Below, one piece after another: positions 1-11,960 of a DNA stretch of 64,000 nucleotides. This stretch comes from Sipunculus nudus (lineage: Eukaryota > Annelida > Sipuncula > Golfingiida > Sipunculidae), in contig CM049316.1 in NCBI GenBank assembly GCA_026874595.1, forward strand, positions 48,982,695-49,046,694, given 5' to 3'. Under the pieces are notes generated by a model. It made no database searches. It worked only from the letters and a program-made list of their open reading frames with translations, and was not told the DNA's origin. Position numbers and translations under genes: made by a program. Every line of letters begins with the position of its first letter. Position 1 is the first letter of the stretch.

Positions 1-36
1 CTATAGCTCAGATGACTTACAGTCAGCTGAGCTAAA
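1..36 (-). mobile_element. Family-A 5' terminus on the minus strand (rest outside window)
   Basis: The first 36 bases are the reverse complement of the family-A terminal hairpin (AGCTCAGATGAC...GTCAGCTGAGCT). The element body lies to the left of the window. Confidence 0.75.
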
Positions 37-602
37 AAATATTGCTGAACATTGAAGAAAAAAGTTTTCCTTACTCGTTCCAACGGCTTACTGTCTTGTT
101 CCCACGACTTACCTTCTCATTCCCACGACTTGCTCTCTCGTGCGCACAACATACTAAGTCGTTCCCACGACATCCATATCATGCGTACGATACACTTAAG
201 CCAAGCTCACATATACACCGGGTGCCATACGGGTTTTTCAACTCGGCGGCTTGCCGTGGGTTATCGAAACCATACAGTCACCCTGTGATTTTTCATCACA
301 TGTTGTTTGCACTTACATAATCTACGGCGACCGTACGGTGACCTCCGAAACTTGGTTGGTAAGGTGGCTATCCGGGAACCGTAAGGTTACCGTGCGGGTT
401 CTATACATGAAGCAAGTACACCGTACCATGCCCACCGATGACAGGCAGGCGCCATGCCGGCGATCGCTGGCACCGTGCGGCCACCATAAGGGTATTTCCT
501 GCCTTATTTATAGCCGATTTTTAAACCACTGTCATTTGTTCAACATGAAGCTAAATTTTAAGAAAGGGAAAGAAAAGAATTGTGCATATCGAGGTGGAGA
601 CA
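37..602. other. Low-copy DNA with degenerate ~30-bp repeats
   Basis: Variants of CGTTCCCACGACTTAC repeat between about 76 and 172. The rest is moderately GC-rich with no recognisable gene. Confidence 0.5.
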
Positions 603-845
603 TCAAGCTGCGAAGACGTGGTTGAGACGGAAAGCAAAATGAAACAAAGGGATTTTATCGTGAATTTTTTTTAGGTGCATATATTTCTTCTGATGAATAG
701 ATGAAGGTGCCTCGGAGGCCCTGTGATTTTTAGGCATAGGCAAAAATTTAGCTGAAGGAGCGCCGACCATGGCGAGCCGTGCGTCGATCAGTTCTTTAGT
801 ACCTTTCTCAGCAATCAATTTTTGCAGCAAGTTTAATGACGCCAC
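603..845 (-). CDS. Hypothetical open frame, 80 residues, unrecognised
   Basis: The minus-strand frame encodes a front half that reads like real protein (KLIAEKGTKELIDARLAMVG), predicted helical and charged, then a low-complexity basic tail. A TATAG acceptor-like site lies just before GTGGCGTCA at its start, so it could be a terminal exon. I do not recognise the family, and nothing nearby supports a gene. It may equally be a transposon remnant. Confidence 0.15.
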   Translation of the reverse strand: MASLNLLQKLIAEKGTKELIDARLAMVGAPSAKFLPMPKNHRASEAPSSIHQKKYMHLKKIHDKIPLFHFAFRLNHVFAA

Positions 846-1139
846 CTATATTTTTGACGATTTATGAGAGGTTATATGCATTTGATTTTCATTTGAAATA
901 GTACTTTCTTGAACATACTGACCTATTATGCGGTAATGGTGTTTCAAACTCAAAAATTGAAAGGATATATAGGCCTATATGTAATATATGTATATATATT
1001 CTTCAGTAAAGCCAGATGGATCAGCACTATTTTTGCTCATGTTAAACCTAGTATAAGTAGACTTGATGTCAGGCTTTGAGGCATTATCTACAATCTTGAC
1101 AAACTTATGAGATCTTTTTTTGTGTTTTTTTTTTTAACG

Positions 1140-1345
1140 GCAACAGGACACTTACCCCCCAGACAATTACCCTCCCGGAAGACAATATCCCCACAGACCC
1201 TTTCCCCCAGACAGTGAACCCCAAGTCAAATATCCCCCCCCCCCCCCCCCCCGAGACAGATTCCTCCCAAGATAATTACCACCAGAAAACTCTCCCTAGG
1301 ACAACCAGCCCCCAGACAGTTAACCCCGGACAATTATCCCCTCTG
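1140..1345 (+). repeat. C-rich degenerate minisatellite
   Basis: Variants of CCCCCAGACAATTACC repeat with 15-21 bp spacing around a C19 run (about 1234-1252). The open frame across it is compositional. Confidence 0.7.
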
Positions 1346-1942
1346 TTATTTCCTACAATATCACCAACTAGGCAGGTATTTTCCTTGATCTATTTCAATC
1401 CAGTTTGGCCTTTGTGTCCATGGTTTGAAAGAGGCTAATTCGGGTAAATGAGATAACACCAGGTTATGCTCCAGGTTGTACTTTTTGTTCTAGGCTTCCT
1501 CATTATCCTATTGGCTAAATTATCTAATGTCCAAAGCATCAGGTGCATCACATATTAATACAAATAACTTCATGGATTCTTCTGAAAATAAAATGTGCTA
1601 AAGTTGAATAATTTTGTTATTGTTATTTATACATAGGTTTTGAGGTGGTTACTCCAATAAGAAGTGATCAGTTGAGGTCAAGTTTACATTAAGTCATAAG
1701 TCTCTCAATAATCCAGTTTATTGTAATGTAAAAGTTCGAGGTCATATGTCAAGGTTATCCCCCATTGGTTTCTGAAACATAATTCCATATATAAGTTCAA
1801 CCAGTTTTAAATTAAATATATGTCTTATTAATAGTGAAAAAAAATGCTCTCCTGATTTTGGATCCAAGCGGCGATGGCGGTGGCAGCAGCGTCTGACTGA
1901 AAGCATAGTATCCGCAAAACTCCGTTTTGGCGGAAAAAATGA

Positions 1943-2285
1943 TTGTAGCTGGCACCACCAGTCTTGTATACAACGAAGAGATATATACATATGCCCAACG
2001 TCAGACTGATACGTCAAACCCCTCCTGTGAAATAAGCAGGGACATACACTGTGCAAAAATTATTGTAGGTGGCGCCACCTGTCTTGTACACTATAAAGCT
2101 ATCCGATATGTAAAAACATGCCCAATTTTAGGCTGATGTATCAAATTCCTCTGTAGAAATAAGCAGGCGCATACACTGCAAAAGTCAATGTAAGTGGCAC
2201 CACCTGTCTTGTAAATGAGAATACCATCAAAGACGCATAGACAGGTCAAAATATCAGGCCAATACATCAAACTTCCCCAGAGTTT
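1943..2285 (+). repeat. Three ~122-bp tandem units with GGTGGCGCCACC variants
   Basis: Units start near 1945, 2066 and 2189 with the pattern TGTAGGTGGCGCCACC then TGTCTTGTA. They are flanked by low-copy DNA, and no element ends are seen. Confidence 0.7.
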
Positions 2286-2289
2286 GATG

Positions 2290-2700
2290 CACTGGGCTGA
2301 AGAGCCTTAGGTGAGTAAGGCAGTTGCCCACGAGTGAACTGAAATATTGCTGCCTCAAGCTACTGCACTGAGTAAACTCTTGACCTGCACCTGGCTAGAC
2401 CTGGCTAGTGAACTTTTGACCTGTACTTGGCTGCACCGAGAGAACTCTTGACCTGTTGCATAATCTGACACTGTTGGCAGTCTGCCAAAGCTATAAATAG
2501 GTCCAGGCTGAACTTTGGTGCCATATCTGATGCAGTGAGCAGTCTACCAAAGCTATAAATAGAGTGCAGCTACTGCACTGAGTGAACTCTCTGCACTTAT
2601 TCCAATCCCGGCACTGTGCCAAAACTATTTATAGAGCTGACATCATCTTGGCTAATGGCCAACATCAAGGCACTGGCAATCTGCCAAACCAAGTGCAGCC
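2290..2700 (+). repeat. Degenerate tandem repeat carrying TATA-box-like segments
   Basis: CTGCCAAAGCTATAAATAG near 2484-2502 recurs as CTACCAAAGCTATAAATAG near 2543-2562, with a decayed third form (AACTATTTATAG) near 2624. Segments with CACTGAGTGAACTCT lie between. No open frame of interest follows. Confidence 0.6.
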
Positions 2701-4749
2701 GTCTGTACACAAAAGTGGTCCCTACTTGAAATTATTTAGAAATTAATTTTCCCAATACAAAAAAAAAAAAAAGAAATCAGGAATATATGTAAAATAATTA
2801 TAGATGCATACTGAATGCAAAATTAAATACAGATATATCTCATTGATGGCAAATTCTTGAATTAAGTTGAGTAGGGATACCAATAATTTATAATCCATGT
2901 ACAGTTGTCTTTATATAGCCACTGAGAGCTAAATATCCATACTTGTAACATTGCCTGGTATGATGAATAACTTAAATCATAAATCTAATTTTTAGCTCAG
3001 CTGACTATAAGTCATCTGATCTATAGTCGTGGTCCATTCTCCGTTGTCCGTCCGTCTGTCCTGCCATCCGTCCGTCTGTCCGGATATCCGTCCGTAAGAC
3101 TGGCACGTTTCGACACCGTTGGACCTACGAATCTGAAATTCGGCATACAGTTAGATGTCCCCAAAATCTCCTACCATGCCGAAAATTGTGTCAATAGGAC
3201 TACGTTCCTTCGAAATATTAAGGAGAAACCTCAATTTTTTATTAGAAATCTATTTTTACTCTTCAGGACTGCCTAATATCAAAACCACTCATCTGGTTTT
3301 CTTCATATTTACCATAAATATTCCTCTATATAGTTCCTATGTACATGCCAGAAATTAAGTCAGTATTGTTTAATTTAAAAAAGTTATGGGCCCAAACATA
3401 ATGGACTCTGTAAAAAAATCAGGAAGATATTTCGTCACTTAAGACCAAAAGTGTTAAAGGTAGGGACTTTTTTTCAGTAATACAACTTTAATTAATCAAA
3501 ATTTAATTGTATACCAAAAATTAGATCAAAATCTGTTAAATTTTTTTAAATATTGGCAAAAATATAAAATTAGTACCTTAAATTTTGCCCAACTTTGGCC
3601 ACGGCACGTTTTTATCCTGTAAGTACTGTGGATTTAATTTTCATAGCATGTACATATAAGGATTTAATCTAATAAAATCTGAAATTTGAAAATAAAAGCT
3701 GCAAAATTAGGCTAGTTATTGAATTTTTTTAGAGGCTCTTGTTGTATTCCCTTACATTGTCAAGCAGTCCACTTTGATGACTGTAGGTCATTCAGTGCAC
3801 ATCTCTATGTTCCCCAGGCTGTTGGCATAATTTTAGATGTCCCCAAAATCTCCTACCAAACCAAAAATTAGATCATTAGGACTTTGTTCCTTCGAGATAT
3901 TAAGGAAAAACCTCCGTTTTCCATAAAAAAAGCCATTGTTACACTTCAAGGCTGCCTAATATCAAAACCACTGATCTGTTTTTGATCATATTTAGTATTC
4001 ACATTCTTTCATACATATTCTATTAACATACCAAAAATGAGGTCAGTATTGGGTATTATTTTGAAGTTATGGGCCAAAATATAATGCAATTTTTAAAAAA
4101 ATCAGGAAATTTATTTACTCGCCTAACATGAGAATTGCTGAACCTAGAGACTTTTTTCAGGAATATAACTTTATTAAATCAAGATTCAATTGTTAACCCA
4201 AAATTATATATGAATTTTGCAAATTTCTCAAGTTATTTGCATAAATAAAAAATCAATACCTTAAAATTTGTCCAACTTTGGCTATGTTGATTTAATTTTC
4301 ACAGCATATATACATAAGGATTTAATCTTTTAAAATCTGAAATTTCAAAGAAATTGATTGGAAAGAATAGCTTTTATTCACGTTTTCATACACCATGTCA
4401 AGTGTTGTTTACATCTAGCCCACCTAGTAGTACAGCCTTCACTTGCATTATGTAACACACCCCAGGCAGCTTGCCTTGGCTAATGCTACGGTCACAAATC
4501 ACTAAATGCCGCCTGCCGGCGTGGTAACTGCCAGTTTTCACTAAAATTCGTCAGGTGGCAGCTCGGTGGCAGGCACAATCGGCAGTCGGCATTTAGACGC
4601 CGCTAGGACGCCGCTGAAATTTTAAGAAAAAGTTAAAATTCTGTCTGCCACCGGCCGATTTTTAGCTCAGCTGACTGAAAGTCATCTGAGCTATAGCGAT
4701 CACTCTTTGTCCGTCGTCCGTCTGTCCGTCCGTTAACCAGGCACAAATC

Positions 4750-7700
4750 GTAACCGCTGGACCTAGAACCTTGTAACTTGGGATTCTGAGAGGTCCATAA
4801 AAAATCTCCTTGGAAACCAGAAATTAGGTCTCTGTTACCCATATCCTTCGAGCTATGTGGCGCCAAAGTACCCCCCAGAAAAGTCAAAAATTTCATACAA
4901 AAACTTCAATATCTCATTAACTACTTGACTGATGGTCATGATTTTTGGCATACATATTGATCATGAGATGTTACATCGCTTCCTGCAGACTGGTGGCGCC
5001 ACCTGTATTTTTCGATTTTTTACGGATTTTTTTCTCTATTTTTGAGACCTTTAAAAATGTGAACATCTGTTAACAAGGCACAAATCATAAAGACTGGACA
5101 TAGAATCTTAATTCTTGACACACTGAGAGGTCCATGAAAAATCTCCTTGGAAACCAGAAATTAGGTCTCTGTTACCCATATCCTTCGAGCTATGGGGCCC
5201 CAAAGTACCCCCCAGAATAGTAAAAAATTTCATACAAAAACTTCAATATTTCAATAACTACATCACTGATGGTCTTCATTTTTGGCATACATATTGATCA
5301 TGAGATGTTCGATCAGTTCCTGCAGACTGGTGGCGCCACCTGTACTGTTTGATTTTTTACGATTTTTTCCTCTATTTTTGAGACCTTTGAGGATGCTGTC
5401 ATCTGTTAGCGTGGCACAAATCTTAACAACTAGACCTAGAATCTTCATTTTCGACACACTGAGAGACCTATGAAAAGTCTCCTTGGAAACCAGAAATTAG
5501 GTCTCTGTTACCCATATCCTTCGAGCTATGTGGCGCCAAAGTACCCCCCAGAAAAGTCAAAAATTTCATACAAAAACTTCAATATCTCATTAACTACTTG
5601 ACTGATGGTCATGATTTTTGGCATACATATTGATCATGAGATGTTACATCGCTTCCTGCAGACTGGTGGCGCCACCTGTATTTTTCGATTTTTTACGGAT
5701 TTTTTTCTCTATTTTTGAGACCTTTAAAAATGTGAACATCTGTTAACAAGGCACAAATCATAAAGACTGGACATAGAATCTTAATTCTTGACACACTGAG
5801 AGGTCCATGAAAAATCTCCTTGGAAACCAGAAATTAGGTCTCTGTTACCCATATCCTTCGAGCTATGGGGCCCCAAAGTACCCCCCAGAATAGTAAAAAA
5901 TTTCATACAAAAACTTCAATATTTCAATAACTACATCACTGATGGTCTTCATTTTTGGCATACATATTGATCATGAGATGTTCGATCAGTTCCTGCAGAC
6001 TGGTGGCGCCACCTGTACTGTTTGATTTTTTACGATTTTTTCCTCTATTTTTGAGACCTTTGAGGATGCTGTCATCTGTTAGCGTGGCACAAATCTTAAC
6101 AACTAGACCTAGAATCTTCATTTTCGACACACTGAGAGACCTATGAAAAGTCTCCATGGAAACCAGAAATTAGGTCTCTGTTACCCATATCCTTCGAGCT
6201 ATTGGGCCCAAAATTACCCCCCAGAATAGTCAAAAATTTCATACAAAAACTTCAATATCTCATTAACTACTTGACTGATGGTCATGATTTTTGGCATACA
6301 TATAGATCATGAGATGTTACATCACTTCCTGCAGACTGGTGGCGCCACCTGTATTTTTCGATTTTTTACGAATTTTTTTCTCTATTTTTGAGACCTTTAA
6401 AAATGTGAACGTCTGTTAACAAGGCACAAATCATAAAGACTGGACTTAGAATCTTAATTTTTGACACACTGAGAGGTCCATGAAAAATCTCCTTGGAAAC
6501 CAGAAATTAGGTCTCTGTTACCCATATCCTTCGAGCTATGGGGCCCCAAAGTACCCCCCAGAATAGTAAAAAATTTCATACAAAAACTTCAATATTTCAA
6601 TAACTACATCACTGATGGTCTTCATTTTTGGCATACATATTGATCATGAGATGTTCGATCAGTTCCTGCAGACTGGTGGCGCCACCTGTACTGTTTGATT
6701 TTTTACGATTTTTCCCTCTATTTTTGAGACCTTTGAGGATGCTGTCATCTGTTAGCGTGGCACAAATTGTAACGACTGGACCTAGAATCTTCATTTTCGA
6801 CACACTGAGACACCTATGAAAAGTCTCCATGAAAACCAGAAATTAGGTCTCTGTTACCCATATCCTTCGAGCTATGGGGCCCAAAATTACCCCCCAGAAT
6901 AGTCAAAAATTTCATACAAAAACTTCAATATCTCATTAACTACATCACTGATGGTCATGATTTTCGACATACATATTGATCATGAGATGTTTCATCAGTT
7001 TGTGCAGACTGGTGGCGCCACCTGTATTTTTCAATATTTCCATTTTTGAGACCTTTAAGGATGTAGTTATCTGTCAACAGGGTACAAATCATAACGACTG
7101 GACCTAGAATCTTTGTTCTTGACACACAGGGAGACCCATGATAAGTCTCCATGGAAACCTGAAATTTGGTCTCTGTTACCCATATCCTTTGAGCTATGGC
7201 ACTCCAAAGTACAGCTCAGAATAATGGAAAATTTGATACAAAAGCAAAAGTATCTGAACAACTAATGCAGAGATAACCATAATTGTTTGCATGGATATTG
7301 ATCATGGAGTGTTTCATAAGTTTCTGCAGACTGGTGGCACCACCTGTATTTGTTCGGTTTTTTTTTTTACGAAATTTTTCTGTATTTTTGAGACCTTTAA
7401 AGATATGAACGTCTGTTAACAGGGCACAAATCATAAAAACTGGACCAAGAATCTTCATTCTTGACACACAGGGAGACCCATGAAAAGTCTCCATGGAAAC
7501 TTGAAATTAGGTCTCTGTTACCCATATTCTTTAAGCTGTATGGGTCCAAAATACCCCCCCCCCCCAGAATAATGAAAAATTTGATACAAAAACTGCAGTA
7601 TTTCAATAACTACAACACTGATGGTCATGATTTTCGGCATACATATTGATCATGAGCTGTTCCATCAGTTTCTGCAGACTGGGTGTGCCACCTCTATTTT

Positions 7701-8040
7701 TTTTCTAATTTTTACGAATTTTTTTCTTTTTTTTTGAGACCTTTAAAGATGTGGTTATCTGTCAACAGGGTACAAATCGCAACAACTGGACCTTCATTCT
7801 TGTCATGCAAGGAGGCCCATGAAAGGTGCCTGTGGAAACTTGAAATTAGGTCTCTGTTACCCATATCCTTCAAGCTATAGGACTCCGAAGTATCCCTCAG
7901 AATAATGGACAATTTGATACAAAAACTGAAGTATCTGAACAACTAATGGGGAGATCACCATGATTTTTTGCATGGATATTGACCATTAAGTGTTTTTATT
8001 AGTTTCTGCAGACTGGTGGAGCCACCTGTATTTTTGATAC
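4750..8040 (+). repeat. Tandem array of ~336-bp monomers with a 673-bp higher-order unit
   Basis: The landmark GCAGACTGGTGGC recurs at about 4985, 5322, 5658, 5995, 6331, 6668, 7004, 7326, 7674 and 8008. Spacing alternates 337/336 in the first seven, and matching open frames recur at exactly 673-bp steps (5282, 5955, 6628), so alternate monomers are near-identical. The last three monomers are more diverged. Most monomers hold the palindrome GGTGGCGCCACC. Confidence 0.9.
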
Positions 8041-8199
8041 TATGTTTTTGACGGAGTTCCTCCACCGCGGCGGCGTTCGTTTCCAGAGAGCTCCTCGGAG
8101 ACTAATGGACCGATTTTTCCCAAACTTACACCTATTATCGGGTCACATGTGAACTGGTGCCTAACCAATTTGCGTTGACCTCTGACCTTTCCTCTCTAT

Positions 8200-9110
8200 C
8201 CAGTGTCCAATTGTGGGTCTGTTTCCACTCATAAACCCTCATATCTCGGGAACCGTTTGACCGATCAGGAAATAAAATTGATACAAATGTAGCCCTTGGA
8301 TTGCTTTATAACATACACAAAAAATGGTGGCGCCACCTGTAACCATGTTTGCACAGTGTCCATCTGTTCATCTGCCTTGGGTTAAAATCACTCATATCTC
8401 TGCAGTGAATTGACCAATTCACCTGAAATTCGTCATGCGTATACATCCAGGATAGCTTTCTTGATTTTATGACAGGTGGCGCCACCTACGTTCACGTTCA
8501 CGCTGATGACATCCAAGCTTATATCTTGGGAACCGTTTGACCGATCAGGAAATAAAATTTATACAAATGTAGCCCTTTGATAGCTCTGTAACATACACAA
8601 AAAATGGTGGCGCCACCTGTAACAATGTTTGCACAGCGTCTGTCTGTTAGTTTGCCGTGGCCTAAAATCACTCATTTCTCTGTAGTGGTTCGACATAACT
8701 GCCTAAAATTTTGCAGGTTTATACATCGTGGACAGCTTTCTTGATTTTATGACAGGTGGCGCCACCTACATTCTAGTTAACGCTGCACACATCCAAGCTC
8801 ATATCTCAGGAACCATTTGACCGATTGGGCCAAAATTGTGCATGTGTTTAGATCTCACATAGGTCTTTATCATTCACAAAACTGGAGGGGTTACCTGCAA
8901 AGATTTTTGCACAGTGTTTGTCTGTTTGTCTGCCATGGGCAAAAATCGCTCATATACATGTAGTGGTTTGACTTTTCTGCCTAAAATTTTGCAGGTGTAT
9001 ACAACTTGGACAGCTTTCTGGATTTGTCGTAGGTGGCACAACCTACATACACATTTAGGCTGCAGACATCCATGCTAATATGCAACATACCTCACTCTAT
9101 TTCCCCTTGC
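8200..9110 (+). repeat. Tandem array of ~280-bp monomers
   Basis: Three units begin near 8326, 8606 and 8884. Each contains two GGTGGCGCCACC-type palindromes in the first two units (8326, 8475; 8606, 8755), with decayed ones in the third. Related diverged units lie at 38850-39550 and 41019-41470. Confidence 0.8.
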
Positions 9111-11960
9111 CACTCAATCCATGCCTCACTATCCGATTTTGGCAGATACATGTAGTCACTTGTCGGTTACCCGTATTCTAGTTTTAAAAGTTTACACATT
9201 TTTCTCTATTTTTGAGATATATAAATACAGACTAAATCTTGGCCTATTGGTTAATCTGTTTGATGCTTCAGTTGAATGGGTATATACTACCATTCTGATG
9301 ATAAAATTTCTTTTTGCGAATCTCTTCCCAGTCAGCTGAGCGTCATGACCCATGGGTCACTTGTTTCCAATTATGCCAGTCGTCAGGTCGCCGGCCGGGC
9401 GCATTTCGAAGTCGCGCGGTGGCTATCAAGCGGCAGGCGGGCAGCAGCGCGATTTTTATTCGGTCGTGGGGCTCGAGGTCCTTCAAACTTCGGCCGGCGA
9501 TCGGTAGGATCTAACTGCCACTGTCTAGCATCCGGCCTGCTGCCGTTATGCTACCGACATGCCACCGTACGATTTCAAAATATCTGCCGGCGGCAGGGGG
9601 GAGATTGAAAGGCAGCTGGGAGGCGGCTGTCGGTGTTGGTAGGTGGCAGGACGGCGATCTGCCGATTGCAGACTCCCGGACCCCTGAATATAAATCCGAG
9701 GCCATCCACCATACAACATACTCGCTTTGGGGCTGGCGCCTTGTCCTTTCCCTTGCCTTTAGGGGGCATCTTGTTGGAAGGAAATGGTTGATAATAATGG
9801 TTGATGGAAAATGGTTGATAATAAATGGTTGATGGTTTATATATCCAACCGGGAACCAGACTGCCGCCGTCAGATTATCGGGCGGGCGCCGGCCGGTGGC
9901 AATTAGAACGCCCGATCGTTGGCCGGTGGCAGGTGTAAATGGCCGGTGTCCGCCAAGTCACCGGGAGGTGGCAGGTAAAATCTCACGGCTGCCGGCCTGT
10001 CGCCTAACTGCCACCGGCCAACACCCTGATGACGTCACACACCCCCTCGAACTTAGACACTGCCTTGGGCCGCCCGGAGCCCGTCAGCGGCCTTTTACTG
10101 GCAGTTATTTATGACCATTCGCACCGATTTGCAAAAAATCCGCCGGCGGCATGTAACTTTAAGAATCCGCCGATGTCTAAAAATCGGCAGGTGGCAGTTT
10201 CACATTGTGACCGTAGCATAAGCTTGGCCACAACCAGCAGGCTTCCCCTCTGCCCTGCACTCCCCCCCCCCCCAGATGGTGCATAAACTAGATGAATGTT
10301 ATTATTTTCTGTATTTGATTCATTCTTATTCTTGGCTATGCTACATTTTAGATTTTGTATTTACCACCAGGGTTACAATGATTAAAGTGCACATTTAATT
10401 GTGTCCACAAAGTGGTGTATTGCTATGAAAATGTGGATGTTCATCAGATAAGTAATTCCTTACTTCAGAAGAGTAAAAACTTCACCAGGTGTGAAATTGA
10501 CTATTAATTCCAGTAGTAAATTAAAACTGGGATAGTAATTAGCAGAATGATATTGTTTGTCCCTCATTCAACCAACAGTGTGTATACTTTATTTGAAAAG
10601 ATGTTTTATTTTATCAAATTTACTGAATCTTTTATTTTATTTTGGTGAATAAAATTAAGCATGTACTGAAAACTCCAGTGTACAAAACTTTTTAATAGTG
10701 ATTCAAGGAATATTCTTGTAGATGCCATGTTGTAGCATTATTTTCTTTTAAATTCAGTTTAAACATTTATGATTTAAAAATAATAAAATATATGTGTATG
10801 CATAATATGACCCAATATGAGCTACACTCTGGATATATGATGATTGTAACTTTTGCAACAATTCTAATATTTAAACTTATAGTTTCAGTTTTTTACTCTG
10901 TATATATAATGATTGCAACTTTTGCAACAATTCTAATATTTTAACTTATATTTTCAGTTTTTATTAAAAATTTATAAAACCTGTAAATATAAAAAAAATA
11001 ATTCAGATAAAAACTCCTTAATGGAAAAAGTGGATATGCTTAAAAAAAATAGGGTTATATATAAACTTATGCATTATTCCCTTGAAAGTGAAATAAAGGT
11101 ATTAGTCCATTATGTCCACTTGCCTGTCCATCTGTAAATTTTCATATGCATCACAGTATCTCAAAACTTTACTGTTTTTCTTCATGACAGTCTTGTCAGA
11201 GTATTAGTTTGCAATCATATATTTAGAACTTTACTATAACCAAGTAGGAGGGCCCCTTTCCTCTTAGCTTTTCATATTCTTATATAAATGAAAAACATTA
11301 CAATAGAATATTTCTACATCCACCTTCGTGCTGCCCTCACTTTTCCCTTCTACGAACCCCATCCCAAAGTCAGCCTCAGTAAGCAAGAAAAGATGAATCA
11401 GATATATTCATACTTTAATATTTTGTAGAACTATTCATCCATAGGTACCTATGTACATGCCAGAAATTATGTCAATGTTGTGTAATATGTAGACACAGTG
11501 GGCATCACAATAATGTACCTTGTCAAGACTAAATAGATATTGTGTCATACAGTCACAAATTCATAAATCACTTCATCAGCATAGTTAATCATAACATCAT
11601 ATCTGTCAAATTGAAAGCTTGCAGACTACCATACACTTTAGATCCTTCAACAAATAGCCTTATCATCATTCTACTACTGCTTATTACTGCTGTCATTGCA
11701 TTCATATTTGCTCAAATATATCACAATTTTCAACCCCTCCTAAATAAATAAAAATAAACCACTATATTTTACTCTATTAATCCATCAGTCAGGTAATTTC
11801 ATTTATCATTTACTCACATATTACATTACATCCCTTTATAATAGCCCAACATGTCCATGATATTCATAAGCTTTCTCGACTCGAGATAGTATCACAGTGG
11901 AGAAACATTTATAGTCCTATCACGATCAGCTGAGCGCCGTGACCCATGGGTCCCTTGTTT

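Larger units (their letters stand above)
4659..9364 (+). mobile_element. Family-A element A3 nested in the Harbinger-like element
   Basis: It has the same 5' hairpin end (TAGCTCAGCTGACT at 4663) and the same 3' end (CAGCTGAGCGTCATGACCCATGGGTC, finishing CTTG at about 9364) as the other family-A copies. Its core is different: a tandem array of about ten ~336-bp monomers (about 4750-8040), then three ~280-bp monomers (8200-9110). Confidence 0.8.
4484..10218. mobile_element. Harbinger-like TIR element with TAA duplication, itself split
   Basis: The ends TGCTACGGTCACAA (4484-4497) and its reverse complement (10205-10218) are flanked by TAA on both sides (4481-4483, 10219-10221). The homologous unfilled site near 55595 reads TCA at that point. 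The body (4498-4656 and 9367-10204) is rich in CGGC and GGTGGCAG motifs and has no convincing gene; the open frames there are by-products of high GC. A 3-bp TWA-type duplication suggests PIF/Harbinger. Confidence 0.7.
2989..11960 (+). mobile_element. Family-A hairpin-ended element A2, split by a nested insertion
   Basis: The 5' end is TTTTTAGCTCAGCTGACT with a 31-nt hairpin (arms TAGCTCAGCTGACT), then a TCCG-rich tract. Two diverged core units of about 680 bp follow. The 3' end at 11926-11960 reads CAGCTGAGC, the palindrome GACCCATGGGTC, then CCCTTG. The element is interrupted at 4481-10221; the uninterrupted homologous site is visible at about 55590-55610. Architecture resembles Helentron-associated (DINE-1/pearl-like) non-autonomous elements. 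No transposase is present. Confidence 0.8.

Noticed and set aside
5282-6819. Repeated 63- and 73-residue frames on both strands at 673-bp intervals
   Set aside because: They are translations of the tandem monomer, present on both strands, with no coding signature.
9276-10286. Cluster of overlapping frames in CGGC-rich DNA
   Set aside because: High GC reduces stop codons. Frames are open on both strands with proline/arginine-rich composition, inside a TIR element that has no transposase motif.
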